Source of the DNA: Hevea brasiliensis
Lineage: Eukaryota; Streptophyta; Magnoliopsida; Malpighiales; Euphorbiaceae
Length of the DNA stretch: 64,000 nucleotides
Assembly: GCF_030052815.1 (NCBI RefSeq)
Contig: NC_079499.1
Coordinates: 87,087,183-87,151,182 of the forward strand
Reading direction: 5' to 3'
Below are positions 13,431 through 25,432 of the stretch, piece after piece. Numbering within the stretch: position 1 is the stretch's first letter; every line of letters starts with the position of its first letter. The notes under the pieces are model-generated. The model made no database searches, was not told the DNA's origin, and saw only the letters and a program-made list of their open reading frames with translations. A program made the translations under genes and the position numbers.

Positions 13431-14618
13431 CCTCATGGGGTCTGATGGCATAGGCACGTGCTGGTGTCTGGGTGTCAAGTCTCTCTACTGTCTCAGATGC
13501 AGCTCTCTGAGCACCCCTAGCTACCTCAGATCTACTAGGTCTGCTACCCCTCTGTGCTATAGGAATAGACCTCTCTGTCAGTGGTGCAGAGGTAATCCTC
13601 CTCTTGGGGCAATCTCTCTAAAAATGATCAATGGCACCACATCTATAATAGGCTTTTGTCAGTCACCAACACTCGCTTGTATGCCTCTTCCCACAATGGC
13701 CACATGTGGCTGGGGCCAGTCCCCTCACTACAGACCCTAGAGCACTAGCCACAAAAGCTACTAGTTGACTCTTCTTGAATGTCTCTAGGACTGTGCCTGT
13801 CTTTAAGGTCCCTTGGGCCTCTTACTAGCTGTATAGGTGGAACTAGACTATCAAAGACCTCTCTTTTACTGCTCTCGAGTCCCCCTACTCTGCTCACTAT
13901 CTCTGACCCACTCAACACTCATAGCTGTAACAACTAGCTGAGTGAAGTCCTTCATCTATAGTGTTATGATGTGGAGTTTAATGTTATCATTAAGACCCTC
14001 TGTAAATCTCCTGCATTTGTCAACCTCTGTAAGCACAATCTCCTTAGCATATCTGCTCAGCTGAAAAAACTTCCTCTCATATTTTTCCACAGTGAGGTGT
14101 CTTTGCCTCAAGTTAATGAATTCTCTCCTCCTATCTTCAAGATAGATATGACTGATATATTTCTTCCTGAACTCAGCCAGAAAGAACTCTCAGGTCTACT
14201 CAGGAGGCTAGACCGCTTGTGATATTGTGTCCCACCATTGATATGCATCTTCCTGAAGTAATGCAATTACACACTCTAAACTCTGCTCAGGAGTACAGTG
14301 CAACTGCTAGAGAATTCTCTCTGGCCTTTCTAACTAATACTTAGCAGCTACTGGATTATCTTCTTTCTTTCCCTTAAAATCCACTATCCCATATTTTCTA
14401 AGCTTCTCCAGGTGGGACTTCTGTAAAGGCTAAGCCTATGGGATGGCTCCTGTAATCTGTCTAAATAAATCAGTCATTTGATGGAAAAAGAACTGCTGCG
14501 GCTATACAGGCTGTCTAGATGCCTATGTAGCTGGATCTCTTATGCCTCTATCACTCTTACTACTAGAAGTATGACTTTCTACCTCTTCATCAATAGCCTT
14601 TTGTGATTCTGACTCCAT
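13431..14618 (-). pseudogene. gag: gag of element B, heavily decayed
   Basis: The ATG ending at 14618 starts MESESQKAIDEEVESH, matching the gag start of element D (MDPSSQRAVEEEVESH). Recognisable blocks are KSHLEKLRKYGIVDFKGK, LLQEDAYQWWDT, EFRKKYISHIYLEDRRREFI and LSRYAKEIVLTEVDKCRRF. A second-Cys remnant of the zinc knuckle (YRCGAIDHF, then RDCP) lies near 13650-13610 and has lost its first Cys. Several stops interrupt the frame. It would have been the particle shell protein; this copy is dead. Confidence 0.78.
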
Positions 14619-14747
14619 TCTTTAACCTAAAACAGACAGGAGAGTATATCTGCAGATGTGTCACCTCAGTTCCCTATAGATGCAATGCATGATCACACAC
14701 ATGTCATGTCTTTCTATCTATCTAGGGCTAGGAATGCCTAAACCAAA

Positions 14748-14759
14748 GCTCTGATACCA
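14748..14759 (-). promoter_or_regulatory. Primer binding site of element B
   Basis: The minus strand reads TGGTATCAGAGC, complementary to the initiator tRNA-Met 3' end, five bases inside the LTR boundary at 14765. Confidence 0.85.
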
Positions 14760-14764
14760 CTAAA

Positions 14765-17700
14765 TGTAACACTCCTACTTGATCTATAGTGAAACTGAGC
14801 CAAGGAATGCCACATTTTGTGCTGTGAGCACCTAAACTTGTATTTGAATAATTTTTTTACTTAATGTTTATTAGTATTTATTTTTTTTTTAATTTAAATT
14901 TTTTTATTATAAATTTCAAAGAAAAAAACAACAAGAGTTTTCCCTAAACTTTTAACATCCACTTGTTAATAACAATTATTAATAATCATATTTTCAATTG
15001 CAATAATATTGATAATAAACTCTCATCATACTTGTAATCCAATTCATTTGTTCATCATATGTGAATATTTACATAACATATATTCAGAAATAAATTTGTA
15101 AATGTAACAAAGTATGTTTATACTTAATTTACAGTCATCCAAAATAAAATTTACATCAAGTGTTTTGGTACATGACAATTGGAATATAAAAATGAGTGAT
15201 CACAATGCATCTAGTGTTGGTAGTGCATCTACCACAAAGTCCAAGTATGAGGTGACTTTGGACTTTCCTGCAAATCCACTCCCTCCTCTCTTATCTCTGT
15301 CTACCTACTCCTTACCTTCTGTACCTGCGGAGGAAAAACCTACACACTAAGTTTCACAGCTTAGTGGGGCGCTAATAATTTAAAAAGAATAAAAGTAAAA
15401 CTTGTATATATACTATAAGAGATTTTATAAATAATGTTCAAGGGTTAACATCATTCTCATTATATTTGTGTACGTTTTCTTAATTAAATCACATTTTAAG
15501 ATTTATTATGTGCCTTACAGTAACCTATGATAGAACTATATCGACTAGATATGGAACTCCCAGTACTGAGCATTAAATGTCTAAGACCAGTTTAACAATG
15601 GGCCCTCGGTGCCTCTATATAACTGTCAACATAGCCTCCCGGTACTGAACACTCAGTGTCTCTGACTAGTTTAACAATGGGCACTCAGTGCCTTTATATA
15701 GTCATTCATCAATCCAATAATATAATTAATGCAGTACTGCTAATGATGTCTTCTATTGGCATACCAATCTATCCAAACCTATAATTTACTGTCTAGGTTT
15801 ACCCAAGCTTAGTAAGGTAATTATCATTTTTATTTTCTCATGATGCAATCAACAATACTTGTATGCACATAACTTTTTGCCATTATCATATTTTCATATT
15901 GTATACATTTAAATTTCATACATTTATACAAAATTCACACATATGATGTCCATTGTCAAATTCAAACAAAAATTATATTTTATGCATTACTTTGCTCAAG
16001 TATTTTAGCCTAGCAATTACAGGATTTAAATTCAACTTTCTTAATGAGATTTTTAAATCTATGTTTTAACTTTAATATAGTTTTTGAATCACTTAATTTG
16101 GATTCAAAGATCAAAAGTTATGATCAATTAATCAATAGCTATCCTTAAGTAAAATTTCAACTTCAGCGGTTACTGGGCAGGTTCTGGACAAATTTTAGAG
16201 TCCAAATTTGAATAGGTTGCAATCAGATTTTGCCAATTTATTCTCTATGAAAGTTGATCCCTTGGATCTTAACTTTTCAACAAAATAAGAATCACCTCAT
16301 TTGGAGTTTCTTAGGGTAAGCTATAGCCATTTTACTTTGGATAGTCTAGAATGCACTCCTACCAGGTTCCAGATTCTGTGCCCTATTTTCTAGCCAATTT
16401 TTAGGTCACTTACATAAAATTTTTGGATAGCATTCCTTTATGAAAGTTTTAGCCTTATGTCGTAATTTTCCTTTGCCATAAATTTCATATCATTTGGAAT
16501 TATAGAATGCAAATTATAAGTCTATGAATCATTATTGTCCTAAATTTCAAGTTAATTTCAAGTGAATAGGGCAGCAAAGTTAAAATTCCACCAAAAGTAA
16601 CAAGGGTTTCATGGCATCTTTTCTAGAATTAAACTTTCATATGTCCATTTTAATCTCCAATTTGTATCATTTCAAAATCAGGATACAACTCAAGTTATGA
16701 ATAAAAAGGTGTAAACAATTCCAGACTCTAGTCACAGTCAGAGTAGTAATAAGAAATGCAAAAATTTCACCATGTAGCAAACAAAATCAATTTTTGGTCA
16801 TAACTATAAAATTTTAGGGTATTCATTTGTCTTTCCAATAATTCAAGAATCACCCTATTTCAAGTTCTAGAGCACAAGTTATGAATTTTCAAATTTGGGT
16901 GTCCTGTTTCTAGAAATCATCAGGTCTGTTTTCCAGATTTAAGCAACAAAAAGTTTTATCGTCATACACCATCGTAGTAAGGGAATTAGGTCTAGCACAA
17001 AACTATAAAGTTTTAGAGCATTCATCAAGGTTTACATAGACATAAAGATCATAGAAATCTAACTTTGTTAGCTCAAGTTATGAAATTTTAAACATGGCTA
17101 GTCCTACAGGCCTACTGGCAGAACCAGGGTTTCATCACCCCTACCAACTATCTTTCTCACTATTTTACATTTCCCCCTTATCCCTAGTTGTATCCTTACT
17201 CAAACTTGATAAAAAATAAAGGTTATAGCACTAACCTTAAGGGAAAACCAGCTGCTACTCTTCCTTTTCTTCCAATTCTCCTCCAAACCCTTTGTGAATT
17301 TAGGGTTCTTCAAGCTTTATTTGTTAACTCTTCTTGCTTACTTTCTTATACCTTCCAAATATGGTTTGATCTAGAGTTTGAATTTGAGGTTTTCTCTTCA
17401 AATTTGAGAGAAATGGCTGTTGGAAGAAATAAAGAAAAGAAGACGAAGAATGAGACAGAGTGGTTGGCTAATTTAGAGAGGAAGAAGATAATATTGCTTT
17501 AATTAGTTTTACCCATTGGTCTTTCATCTTTGTCCATTGGTCCATAGGGCATTTTCTCTTATTTCTAAATTTTTCCCAAAACTTGATAATCTATTCAAGG
17601 TAGTTGTCCAACCTTTCATTTACCCCTTAACTTATTGATTATAGTCCTCTAACTCTTAGTGGCCAACTTCCTAGGTATGATAGGGAGCAAGTGCACAAGC

Positions 17701-18072
17701 ACTTAATTTGCCACTTATGTGAACACTTTTACTTCTTTTCATTTCTTTAACTTATTAATTCATAATTATATCTTAATTAAGTCTTAATTAAGAGTTTTAC
17801 TAGGTCCTACATGAATTGAAGTAGTGAACAGACCCAAGATACTGATCTTTAGCCACTTCCCAGGGGAGTTACTCATTATCGGGATTTATGCACATTTAAC
17901 TGATTTTTAATCCATTTTTTTATTTTTCTTCAACCTTACTTGATCTTTATTAAATTAAATTATGACTCCTCACTTTAATTTAAGAGTGGTTCCAGACATT
18001 CTAGCCGTTCGAATAGATTTTAGTCACCGAAATAGTAGAATGCACAGAATTACCTGAAGTGAGGGCGTTACA
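14765..18072 (-). repeat. 5' LTR of element B (3.3 kb)
   Basis: On the plus strand it runs from TGTAACACTCC (14765) to GGGCGTTACA (18072), giving TG...CA ends on the minus strand. It is AT-rich and without a gene; short open frames near 15114 and 17188 have no recognisable content. A pair of near repeats built on CAATGGGC...CTCGGTGCCT lies at about 15540-15700. No partner LTR is in the window, so divergence cannot be measured. Confidence 0.8.
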
Positions 18073-18179
18073 ATAATCTAACTGATCATAGTAAATTTAT
18101 TTTATGACTTAATTGATTAGGTGATTCGATTCTCACAAAAGGAAAAAAAAATATTATGTTGTCTCCAAATATAAACCAA

Positions 18180-18302
18180 GTAAATCAAAAAATTCATAAA
18201 TAAAAATTGAACCAAACTGAATTTCTATTAAAATCAAATCGAATTTCTGAATTAATTCAGTTCAGTTGGTTATTCCAATTTGAACCGAATAATGCTGACC
18301 CC
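18180..18302. other. Possible hAT-type terminal remnant
   Basis: The stretch ends ACCGAATAATGCTGACCCC, whose reverse complement (GGGGTCAGCATTATTCGGT) resembles the GGGGTGNGCATTCGGTT ends common in plant hAT-like elements. Runs of AACCAAACTGAATTT-type sequence lie inside it. No second end or 8-bp duplication is visible, so this is weak. Confidence 0.25.
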
Positions 18303-18310
18303 TATCCAAT

Positions 18311-18960
18311 TGATTACTTACTTTATGATCTAATTGATCATAGTTACTTAATTTATGATCTAATTAATTATGGTCTACTTGATTAATTGATAAAATACCT
18401 GATAGTACTTGATCATAATGTAATTGATTATAGTTACTTGATTTATGATCTAACTGATTATGATTTACTTGATTAATTAATAAATACCTAATAGACTTGA
18501 TCATAATGTAATTGATTATAGTTACTTGATTCACGATTTAATTGATTGTGATATACTTGATTAATTGATAAAATACTCGATAGTACTTGATTATGATGTA
18601 ATTGATCATAGTTACTTGATTTATGATCTAATTAATTATAATTTACTTGATTAATTGATAAAATACCTGATTGTACTTTATTATAGTCTAATTAATTATA
18701 GTTACTTGATTTATGATTTAATTGATTGTGATATACTTGATTAATTGATAAAATACTCGATAGTACCTGATTATGGTACAATTGATCATAGTTACTTGAT
18801 TTATGATCTAATTAATTATGATTTACTTGATTAGTTGATAAAATACCCAATTGTACTTTATTATAGTCTAATTAATTATAGTTACTTGATTTATGATCTA
18901 TTTGATTAATTAATAAAATACTCAATAATAGTTTATTATGATTTGATTGATCATAGTTAC
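18311..18960. repeat. AT-rich minisatellite, 90-bp unit with 180-bp higher-order period
   Basis: The motif TAGTTACTTGAT recurs at 18431, 18519, 18609, 18699, 18789 and 18879, a spacing of 88-90 bp. Alternate units are more alike: ATTGATTGTGATATACTTGA occurs at 18541 and 18721, and ATTGATCATAGTTACTTGAT at 18601 and 18781, each exactly 180 bp apart. Degenerate copies continue to about 19140. Confidence 0.9.
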
Positions 18961-20142
18961 TTAATTTAAGATCTAATTAATTAATTGATTTAATTGTTAA
19001 TAGTTACTTGATTAATTTATCCAATATATTATGTTATAATTGATCATAGTTACTTAATTCATAATTTAATTGATTAATAGTTATTTGATTATTTGATCTA
19101 TTTGTTAATGGTTACTTGATTAATTGATCATAGCGATTTATGATCTCATTGGTTCACTAGTTAACCGCCTAGTTTAGATGGTTAGCTCTAGTTTGCTAAA
19201 TACAAAGGATTGAAGCTTGAACCAAACTGGTAATTGGTCTAGTTCTCAATTAAACTGCTTCGATCCGATTTGGTTCTAACAACATTATATGAAATCAATT
19301 GTGATTAGTTGATTTTTTGTGCGGTTAGACATGATTGGTTGAATTTAGTGGGTTATAATTAGTTAAAAAATTGGTTAGAGCTATTGATTAGTTGAGAGAT
19401 TGGCGGAAGCTATTGATTGGTTGAAGATTTGGTGGGATGTGATTGTTTAAGAGATAGGTGAGAGTTGAATGGTCAAAGAAGAAGAGGACTATCATTGGTT
19501 GGATTTTAGAAGAAATGATTTTGGAGGGAAAACAAATTAATTTAGAACCTAAAAGACTTAAGGGCAAAGTGGATATTTCATTTCACTTATACAGTTTTTG
19601 TAAACATTTTCCTTAATATTGATTTGTTCTATATACTTATAAGTTTATATAGTAGATACATATAAATTTTTTTCATTTTGCACGATCTTTATACATTTTA
19701 TATTATTAATATTACTAACTAAAGATAATATTTACATATATTATATTTTTTTAATATGTTAAGAAGATATATTTTTTTTATGTTTAAATATATAAATTAA
19801 AAATATTTTATATATTAAAGTTATTATTAGTCACATGCGAAAACACAGATAATGCCCTAGTTTTCTAAAATAGCAACTAAAGTGAGATTTTTTTTTAATA
19901 AATATCACTTAAAATGGAATGGAAAGAATATTTATATTTGGTGGGTCGGGCTTAAGGCCTAAATCGGGTCAACATTTTTTGTAAATGAATAAATATGCAA
20001 TCCCTCCTCTTATAAAAATAAATTCACTATATTTTTTTATTTATTTAAAATTAAAAACTATTCTTTTTTTTTTAAATAAAAAATTTTATTTATTTATTTA
20101 TTCTTATTAATATATATTGAAACTAAAATTTATTAATCTAAA
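18961..20142. other. AT-rich spacer without a gene
   Basis: It contains degenerate minisatellite copies to about 19140 and a loose repeat of ATTGATTGGTTGA-like words at about 19290-19500, then very AT-rich sequence. No open frame with recognisable content was found on either strand. Confidence 0.6.
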
Positions 20143-20538
20143 TAATTTAAAAATATGAAGCACTTAATTTTTAATCAGTATATTAAGACAAAATTAAATA
20201 ACATTTATTATTTTAACTATTTTAATTATATTTTTGAAATTACATGAAAATGAAAATAGGATCATCTTTGTGAAATAAAAAATGTAATTCACATTGTAGT
20301 TAATCGTAATTTAATTTTATTTATATGTAAGTTTAGAGATTAATTTAAAAATATGAATTGCTTAATTTTTAATCAGTATATTAAGAAAAAAATTAAATAA
20401 CATTTATTATTTTAACTATTTTAATTATATTTTTGAAATTACATGAAAATGAAAATAGGATCATCTTTGTGAAATAAAAAATGTAATTCACATTGTAGTT
20501 AATCGTAATTTAATTTTATTTAAATGTAATTTTAGAGA
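20143..20538. repeat. 198-bp tandem duplication
   Basis: TAATTTAAAAATATGAA at 20143 recurs at 20341, and the following bases agree almost throughout, including GGATCATCTTTGTGAAAT and TTCACATTGTAGTTAATCG. The two copies are adjacent and differ at only a handful of positions, so the duplication is fairly recent. Confidence 0.92.
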
Positions 20539-21405
20539 AATTTTCATGCTAATTAATTAATAAATCTTAAAATTAATAAAAAGAAAATTTCTTTTAAAGT
20601 AAGTATAATAATATATCAAAACTAAAGTAAGGATCTAAATAAAAACTATGCAAACATCTAAAAAAAATACTTTCATTATATTTTAGTTATATTTATTTCA
20701 GTAAATAAGAAGTATTATTAATTATCAATAATAACTTTTATTTTACCTATGCAATATTTGTAATATCCATCTTATTAAATATAATATTTTCAGCTCCCAA
20801 ATTTTTTTCTATTATTCATAATTTTTTAAAATTTTAATTAGCCTTGATGGTAAATTTTTTTTCAACTTTTTGCTATTATAGTCAAATCTTCAATTTTTAA
20901 AAATTTTAGTTTGATTTTAAATATTTATTATTTTTAATGAGTAGAGAAAACTCAAATAAAGCAATAATCAAAATTATGATTTGTCAATTGATTGGAAAAT
21001 AGATTTATAGTCAAAATTACATCAGATTAACTCATTTGAATCAATTTTAACTATGGGTTAAAAAAAATTAAAACTAAGGTAAAATTGTAAAAGAAAAAAC
21101 CATAATTGCAAAAATTTGGAAAAAAAAATTAACATTAAATCTTTAAATTACATAGTGTTATTTATTATTTGCAAAATTGTTTATGAGTTAGGATATTTAT
21201 AAGTATTTTTTGAAGTATGATTTATAATAAGATTAAGATTTTAATATATTAAATTATTTTTTTATTATAAATTAAAAAATTATAAAAATAATTTGACCAG
21301 TTCATAAATTCTCACATTCATACTTTTATATTTATTAATTAATTATTAGAAAAGAATACAAGACTATAAGTGTAAAGTTTAGTTAATAATGGATATATTT
21401 TATTA

Positions 21406-21447
<42 letters not shown>

Positions 21448-21494
21448 AAAATTAAAAATTTAATAAATTGAAATATCTATAACAAAAAAGTACA
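20539..21494. other. AT-rich spacer with microsatellite
   Basis: Very AT-rich sequence without a believable gene. It includes an (ATT)n microsatellite near its right end, listed separately. Confidence 0.6.
21403..21447. repeat. (ATT)n microsatellite
   Basis: About fourteen uninterrupted ATT units follow TTTATTA. Confidence 0.95.
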
Positions 21495-22017
21495 TGTAAT
21501 AACCCACACTTAGGATAGCCCAAATCCGTATGTAGAGAGGAAACATCCCGCAAAGTCTTAAAGAGAAGAGAGCCCAAAAATAAGTGAAGTGTTTGAAGAG
21601 AGAACAAGAAAAGAGGAGTTTAAGAGCAATAAGTCTGTCTAGGCAAGTTTGGCCGCTAAAGTTGGTTTGGATAGAATATAAAACTTGAAATATAGGGAGC
21701 CCCATTAGCCCTCTCCTTTGTTTTCTCCACCTCTCTTCCCTTTTCTTCCCTCTTCCACTGTTAACTTTATCCCCTAGCTCTAAATCTCTCTATTCTAATC
21801 TCTACATGAAAGAAAATCACCCTAATCCTCTCAAAAAGGGTAAAGAGTGCCCTTTCCTCTTCTCCTTCAAGTGGGAAGCCCTAGCTTAAAAAGATAAGTT
21901 TCCTTCTCCTTCTTCTCATCTTGTTTAAATATCTTAGGGTAGTACTTTGTAACCCATGTTTAGCAGCCGATTCATGTGAGCAATCTCATAAGCAGTGCAT
22001 GACCAACTTCAATCATC
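21495..22017 (+). other. Possible truncated LTR fragment
   Basis: The segment opens with TGTAATAACCCACACTTAGG, a form common at plant gypsy LTR starts. A TATAAAA-like site lies near 21678, followed by a pyrimidine-rich stretch (about 21705-21780) as seen in LTR leaders. No gag follows; it runs into the Athila-type LTR at about 22018. A broken host promoter is an alternative. No second copy is in the window. Confidence 0.35.
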
Positions 22018-22579
22018 TGTTTCGCTGGTTTTACAACCCCACAAGTGCACGGATCGCTAACAAGTAATAAAGTGATGAGTAGAGTATCATTCCCACGAGG
22101 ACCTTGTTTAGCAAGTACCAATCTACACAGAAATTTTGACTGTCTAGGCTATCGAATACTTAGGGAGTGAAGATTGTTAACTTAAACACTAAAATGGTAA
22201 TCTTAGAATGAAGTGATTTATTTGAAACAATTCTATAATTAAGATTTCACACTTGAATGTTACTAGGGATGTTATCTAACTTATTTACTGGATTGAGGGT
22301 CATTTTACTTGATGAAAATCAGTCCTGAGTTATCCTAAATCTTCTCTCAAGGCACCTAGGGTGTATTCTAATTAACTCAAACCCTACTTTCGTGGCGATT
22401 AAATTAATTAAAATCCTTTAAGATTTTTGACCAATTTTGAAGTTCCACAAAGGTATCAGCCTATGTCTAGGTCAGAATTCCTAAGTTCAAGATCTTGATT
22501 TTCTAATGTTAATCTTCACCTTTCAGTCCTTCGATTAACATCTACAATCATGGCTAAGTGGGTACTAGTACATAGCATG
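22018..22579 (-). mobile_element. Athila-like LTR, outer piece (left of element C)
   Basis: It contains CAAGTGCACGGATCGCTAAC and ATCATTCCCACGAGGACC, words typical of a conserved block near the end of Athila-type plant LTRs. The sequence is interrupted at 22579 by element C and resumes after 32886, as the shared GCATG shows. Joined length with 32887-33985 is about 1.66 kb, suitable for an Athila LTR. The left boundary (TGTTTCGCTGG at 22018) is a guess. Confidence 0.6.
22575..22579. repeat. Target site duplication of element C, left copy (GCATG)
   Basis: GCATG directly precedes the LTR start TGTAACACCCC. The same five bases directly follow the 3' LTR end at 32882-32886. Confidence 0.95.
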
Positions 22580-25206
22580 TGTAACACCCCAAAATTTTAT
22601 GAGTATTATTGATATTTTAATTTTATTTAAATTTTAAGAAATTATTTGAGATTTTTCGGATTTTAAAAATCGGGTTCGATTTTCCGAAAATATAAACTTT
22701 GATGATTTTTAAAAATTAATTTAAAGACCACGTGGCAAAACTAAAAATATATTTGGAGTCTACGAATTTTTTTGAGCTTTTTGGAATTTTTTTGGAATTT
22801 TTGGACCTCGTTTTCGGTCCCGAGGCAGAGTAAAAATTTAAAATTTTGTATTCTGAATCGAACCGGCCGAATCGAACCTGACCGGATCGGACCGGTCGAA
22901 TCGGACCGGCCTTCTTCTTCCTTTTCCTCCTCTCCCGCGCGCGTTTCTCCTCCTCCCCTTCTCTCTCATTTTTCTCTCTCCTCTATCCTCCCCTTGCCGC
23001 GTCGCCACCTCCCCTGCCACCCCACTTCGCCGACACGCCGTCTCAGCCCTCCCCCATGGTCGGCCGCCGCCTGGAACGCCGGAAACGGCTCCAGAAGCGA
23101 CGCGTAGCGCGCGCTTGACCTTTCGTCTTCCCGGTCAAAATCCGGCCTATCCGGCCACCAATCGGACCGGGTCTAAACTCATTTACTCGTCGAGAGCTTT
23201 CCATAGACACCAAGAACACCGAAATCCATCGAGCGATTTGTCCAATTTCTAACCAGGAAGTTTTAGCCCATTTTGACTTTCGGGCTAGATTTCTCACAAA
23301 CCGTAAACCCCACGAGAAAACCGAGAGTACCAGAGCGCTCCACTCGTAGAGAGCTTCGCGCGAATATAAATTTCAAAATTTTTCGACACCGTTTTTTGGT
23401 GGGTCCCACGGAACTTCGCAGTGTTTTTCCGAGCATTAAATGAGCTTAGAAAATTCCGTAAAAATTTTATACTAACCCCCGTGTTGTGGGCTTCATGTAG
23501 GTATCCTCAATTCGCGGAAATTCGACAGTTGTCCAGGTCTGTGAATTTCCAGCCAGACAGACCCGCTACCAGAAAGTTCTCCAAATTGGATCGAGGTTTT
23601 GGCTACCCCACCATTGTCAGATATCCCGAGCGCGTTCCAGAAGTCGGAATCGGTAAAGGTAAACCCGAACCTTGTTTTTTCGTAATTTTCTAGTGCTTAA
23701 ATAGGATTAAAAATTCATAAAATATTCGTGGTAGCTCAGAAAATTATGATTCTTTTTGCAATAGCCTAGTAATATTGCTAAGGACCGCGGGGCAAAGTTT
23801 TAGAATTTTTAGAGCTTGTTTGGGTAATTTTTGCAAAAATGATCAATTATAAGGACTAAATTGAAATTTTACATATTGTGATGGATGACTGATTTGATGG
23901 GCCCAGGAGGGGCTGTGTGATGTGATTGAATTGTGGATATATGAGTTGCAAATATAGAAGTGTGTTTTGAGCCCTTTTGCAGGTTGGGTAGGTCCTAGGT
24001 ATAGGGGAGACTCTGCCGGATTTTCGGCACGACTTAGGACGTATTTGGTCTTTTCTTGATTTGTATTGAGTCATTTGTATTAAATAATTGTAATGTAATT
24101 GTCAGGTGAGCCGGGACAGCCTTCTTCCTCCGCTCAGCCGCCACAGTGACCGTTGTCAAGTCTGTGAGTAAAATATTAATTTTAATTGTAATTTCACTAT
24201 TATTATATGTTCAAGCATGCCCATGCATCACTTATATGCATATATCTATGTAGATAAACTTTAGGCACGATTTATGTTGCATTCATAACTGTGAAAGTGC
24301 CATGCATGTTGTTGTGGTAATTTGGAGCAGCGTGCGTGCGTTGGCGTGCATGTGATGTGGTGTGGACTATGGATAGGACGGGTAGACACGGCTTGAGATC
24401 TTTGCTGGGACCCGGTCCTTCGGGGTAGACACGGCTTGAGTTCTTCGCTGGGACCCCGATTTGGTTATTAAGTGGAAGTCCGAGCTGAGTTCTTCGCTGG
24501 CACAGTTGGAATTAAGAGAGCTGTATAGGGGATCAGCTCCCATATATATATGATTGATATTGCTGGGTGTGTGAGTGCTCCAAATTACCTTTTTGCTGTT
24601 ATGATGTGAATTGTTGTTGATGTTGCATTTCACTCCACAGGGTGCATTAGTTTTAGATAGTTATAGAGATTATGGTTAAAATTGATATTTTACTCTCTGA
24701 GTCGAACGCTCACTCCTGTTCAATATTTTTTCAGGCCACAGGAGGATATTTTTGACGTTAACCTGCTTTCTCCCTTGCAGGTTATTTATTCATGTTTGTG
24801 TAATTCTATAAATTTCTAGAATTTTCGCATGTGTTAGGAATGTTTATTTGATATGGGTCTGTAAACTAAATTATTATTTTGGACCTGTAAACTTAATATT
24901 CTATGCATGTTTGATGGATTGGATGAGGGAGCTGAGCTCCCATTTATTATTATGCTGATGAGTATGTGGAGGCTGAGCTGAGCTCCCCAATTGAGTATTT
25001 ATTGTGTTTACAGGTTGGGTGAGTCAAAAACTCCCCGTTGAAAGGTCCATTTTATGGCCGGACTCTGTCCGGTTGATTTCTTGAAAGTGGGCCCAAATGG
25101 GCCTTAGAGTTGGGTTAAGTGAATAGTTAGGCTTACTACGGGCCTCGGGGGCTTTAGGTTGGCCCAGGTCCTAGTGCCGATTCGGCCCATAGGTTGCGTT
25201 GTGACA
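22580..25206 (+). repeat. 5' LTR of element C
   Basis: The LTR runs from TGTAACACCCC to GTTGTGACA. The part at about 22850-23330 is unusually GC-rich, with repeated CCGGATCGGACCGG-like words (22857-22911); apparent open frames there reflect composition, not genes. A possible TATA box (TATAAA) lies at 23365-23370. A degenerate tandem repeat of GGTAGACACGGCTTGAG...TTCTTCGCTGG lies at 24381-24500 (spacing 43 and 49 bp). The LTR should drive element transcription and supply polyadenylation. Confidence 0.93.
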
Positions 25207-25210
25207 AATG

Positions 25211-25222
25211 TGGTATCAGAGT
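25211..25222 (+). promoter_or_regulatory. Primer binding site of element C
   Basis: TGGTATCAGAGT lies four bases after the LTR end. Eleven of twelve bases match the usual initiator tRNA-Met complement. Confidence 0.88.
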
Positions 25223-25432
25223 TTAGGCTCCAGATTCTTAGGGAATGTTTGTGTAAAGTGTTGGGAAGAATGTATTATGAGTCACATGCGGAAAAATAGG
25301 GTCCACATTCGTCTTGCATTATCATCTTTGCTTCTAGTTTCTGCTTCATATATTGTGTGTAAATATGAGTCTATAGAGTATGTAATGTGCAGTTTTGAAT
25401 TTTGTGGGCTAATGCTGCTGAATTTCAGGAAA

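Larger units (their letters stand above)
10215..18072 (-). mobile_element. Ty3/gypsy chromovirus element B, old, 3' LTR missing
   Basis: On the minus strand the order is 5' LTR (18072-14765), primer site, gag, pol. The element stops at about 10221 inside the integrase C-terminus, where the inverted copia LTR begins; no 3' LTR is present. Many stops and indels show it is old. Its pol is close to those of D, E and F, but its integrase has no intron-like insert: RVIQ is followed directly by VLEDILRSC. Confidence 0.85.

Noticed and set aside
18311..18960. CRISPR array
   Set aside because: The repeats are long, AT-rich and contiguous without unique spacers, in a plant sequence.
22772..23107. Open frames on both strands in the GC-rich block of LTR C (also 30460-30984)
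   Set aside because: They exist because of GC-rich, low-complexity sequence, change between the two LTRs, and show no domain.
25208..25432. Upstream extension of gag C
   Set aside because: It begins inside the primer site region and encodes hydrophobic leader sequence unlike gag; the ATG at 25433 fits the family better.
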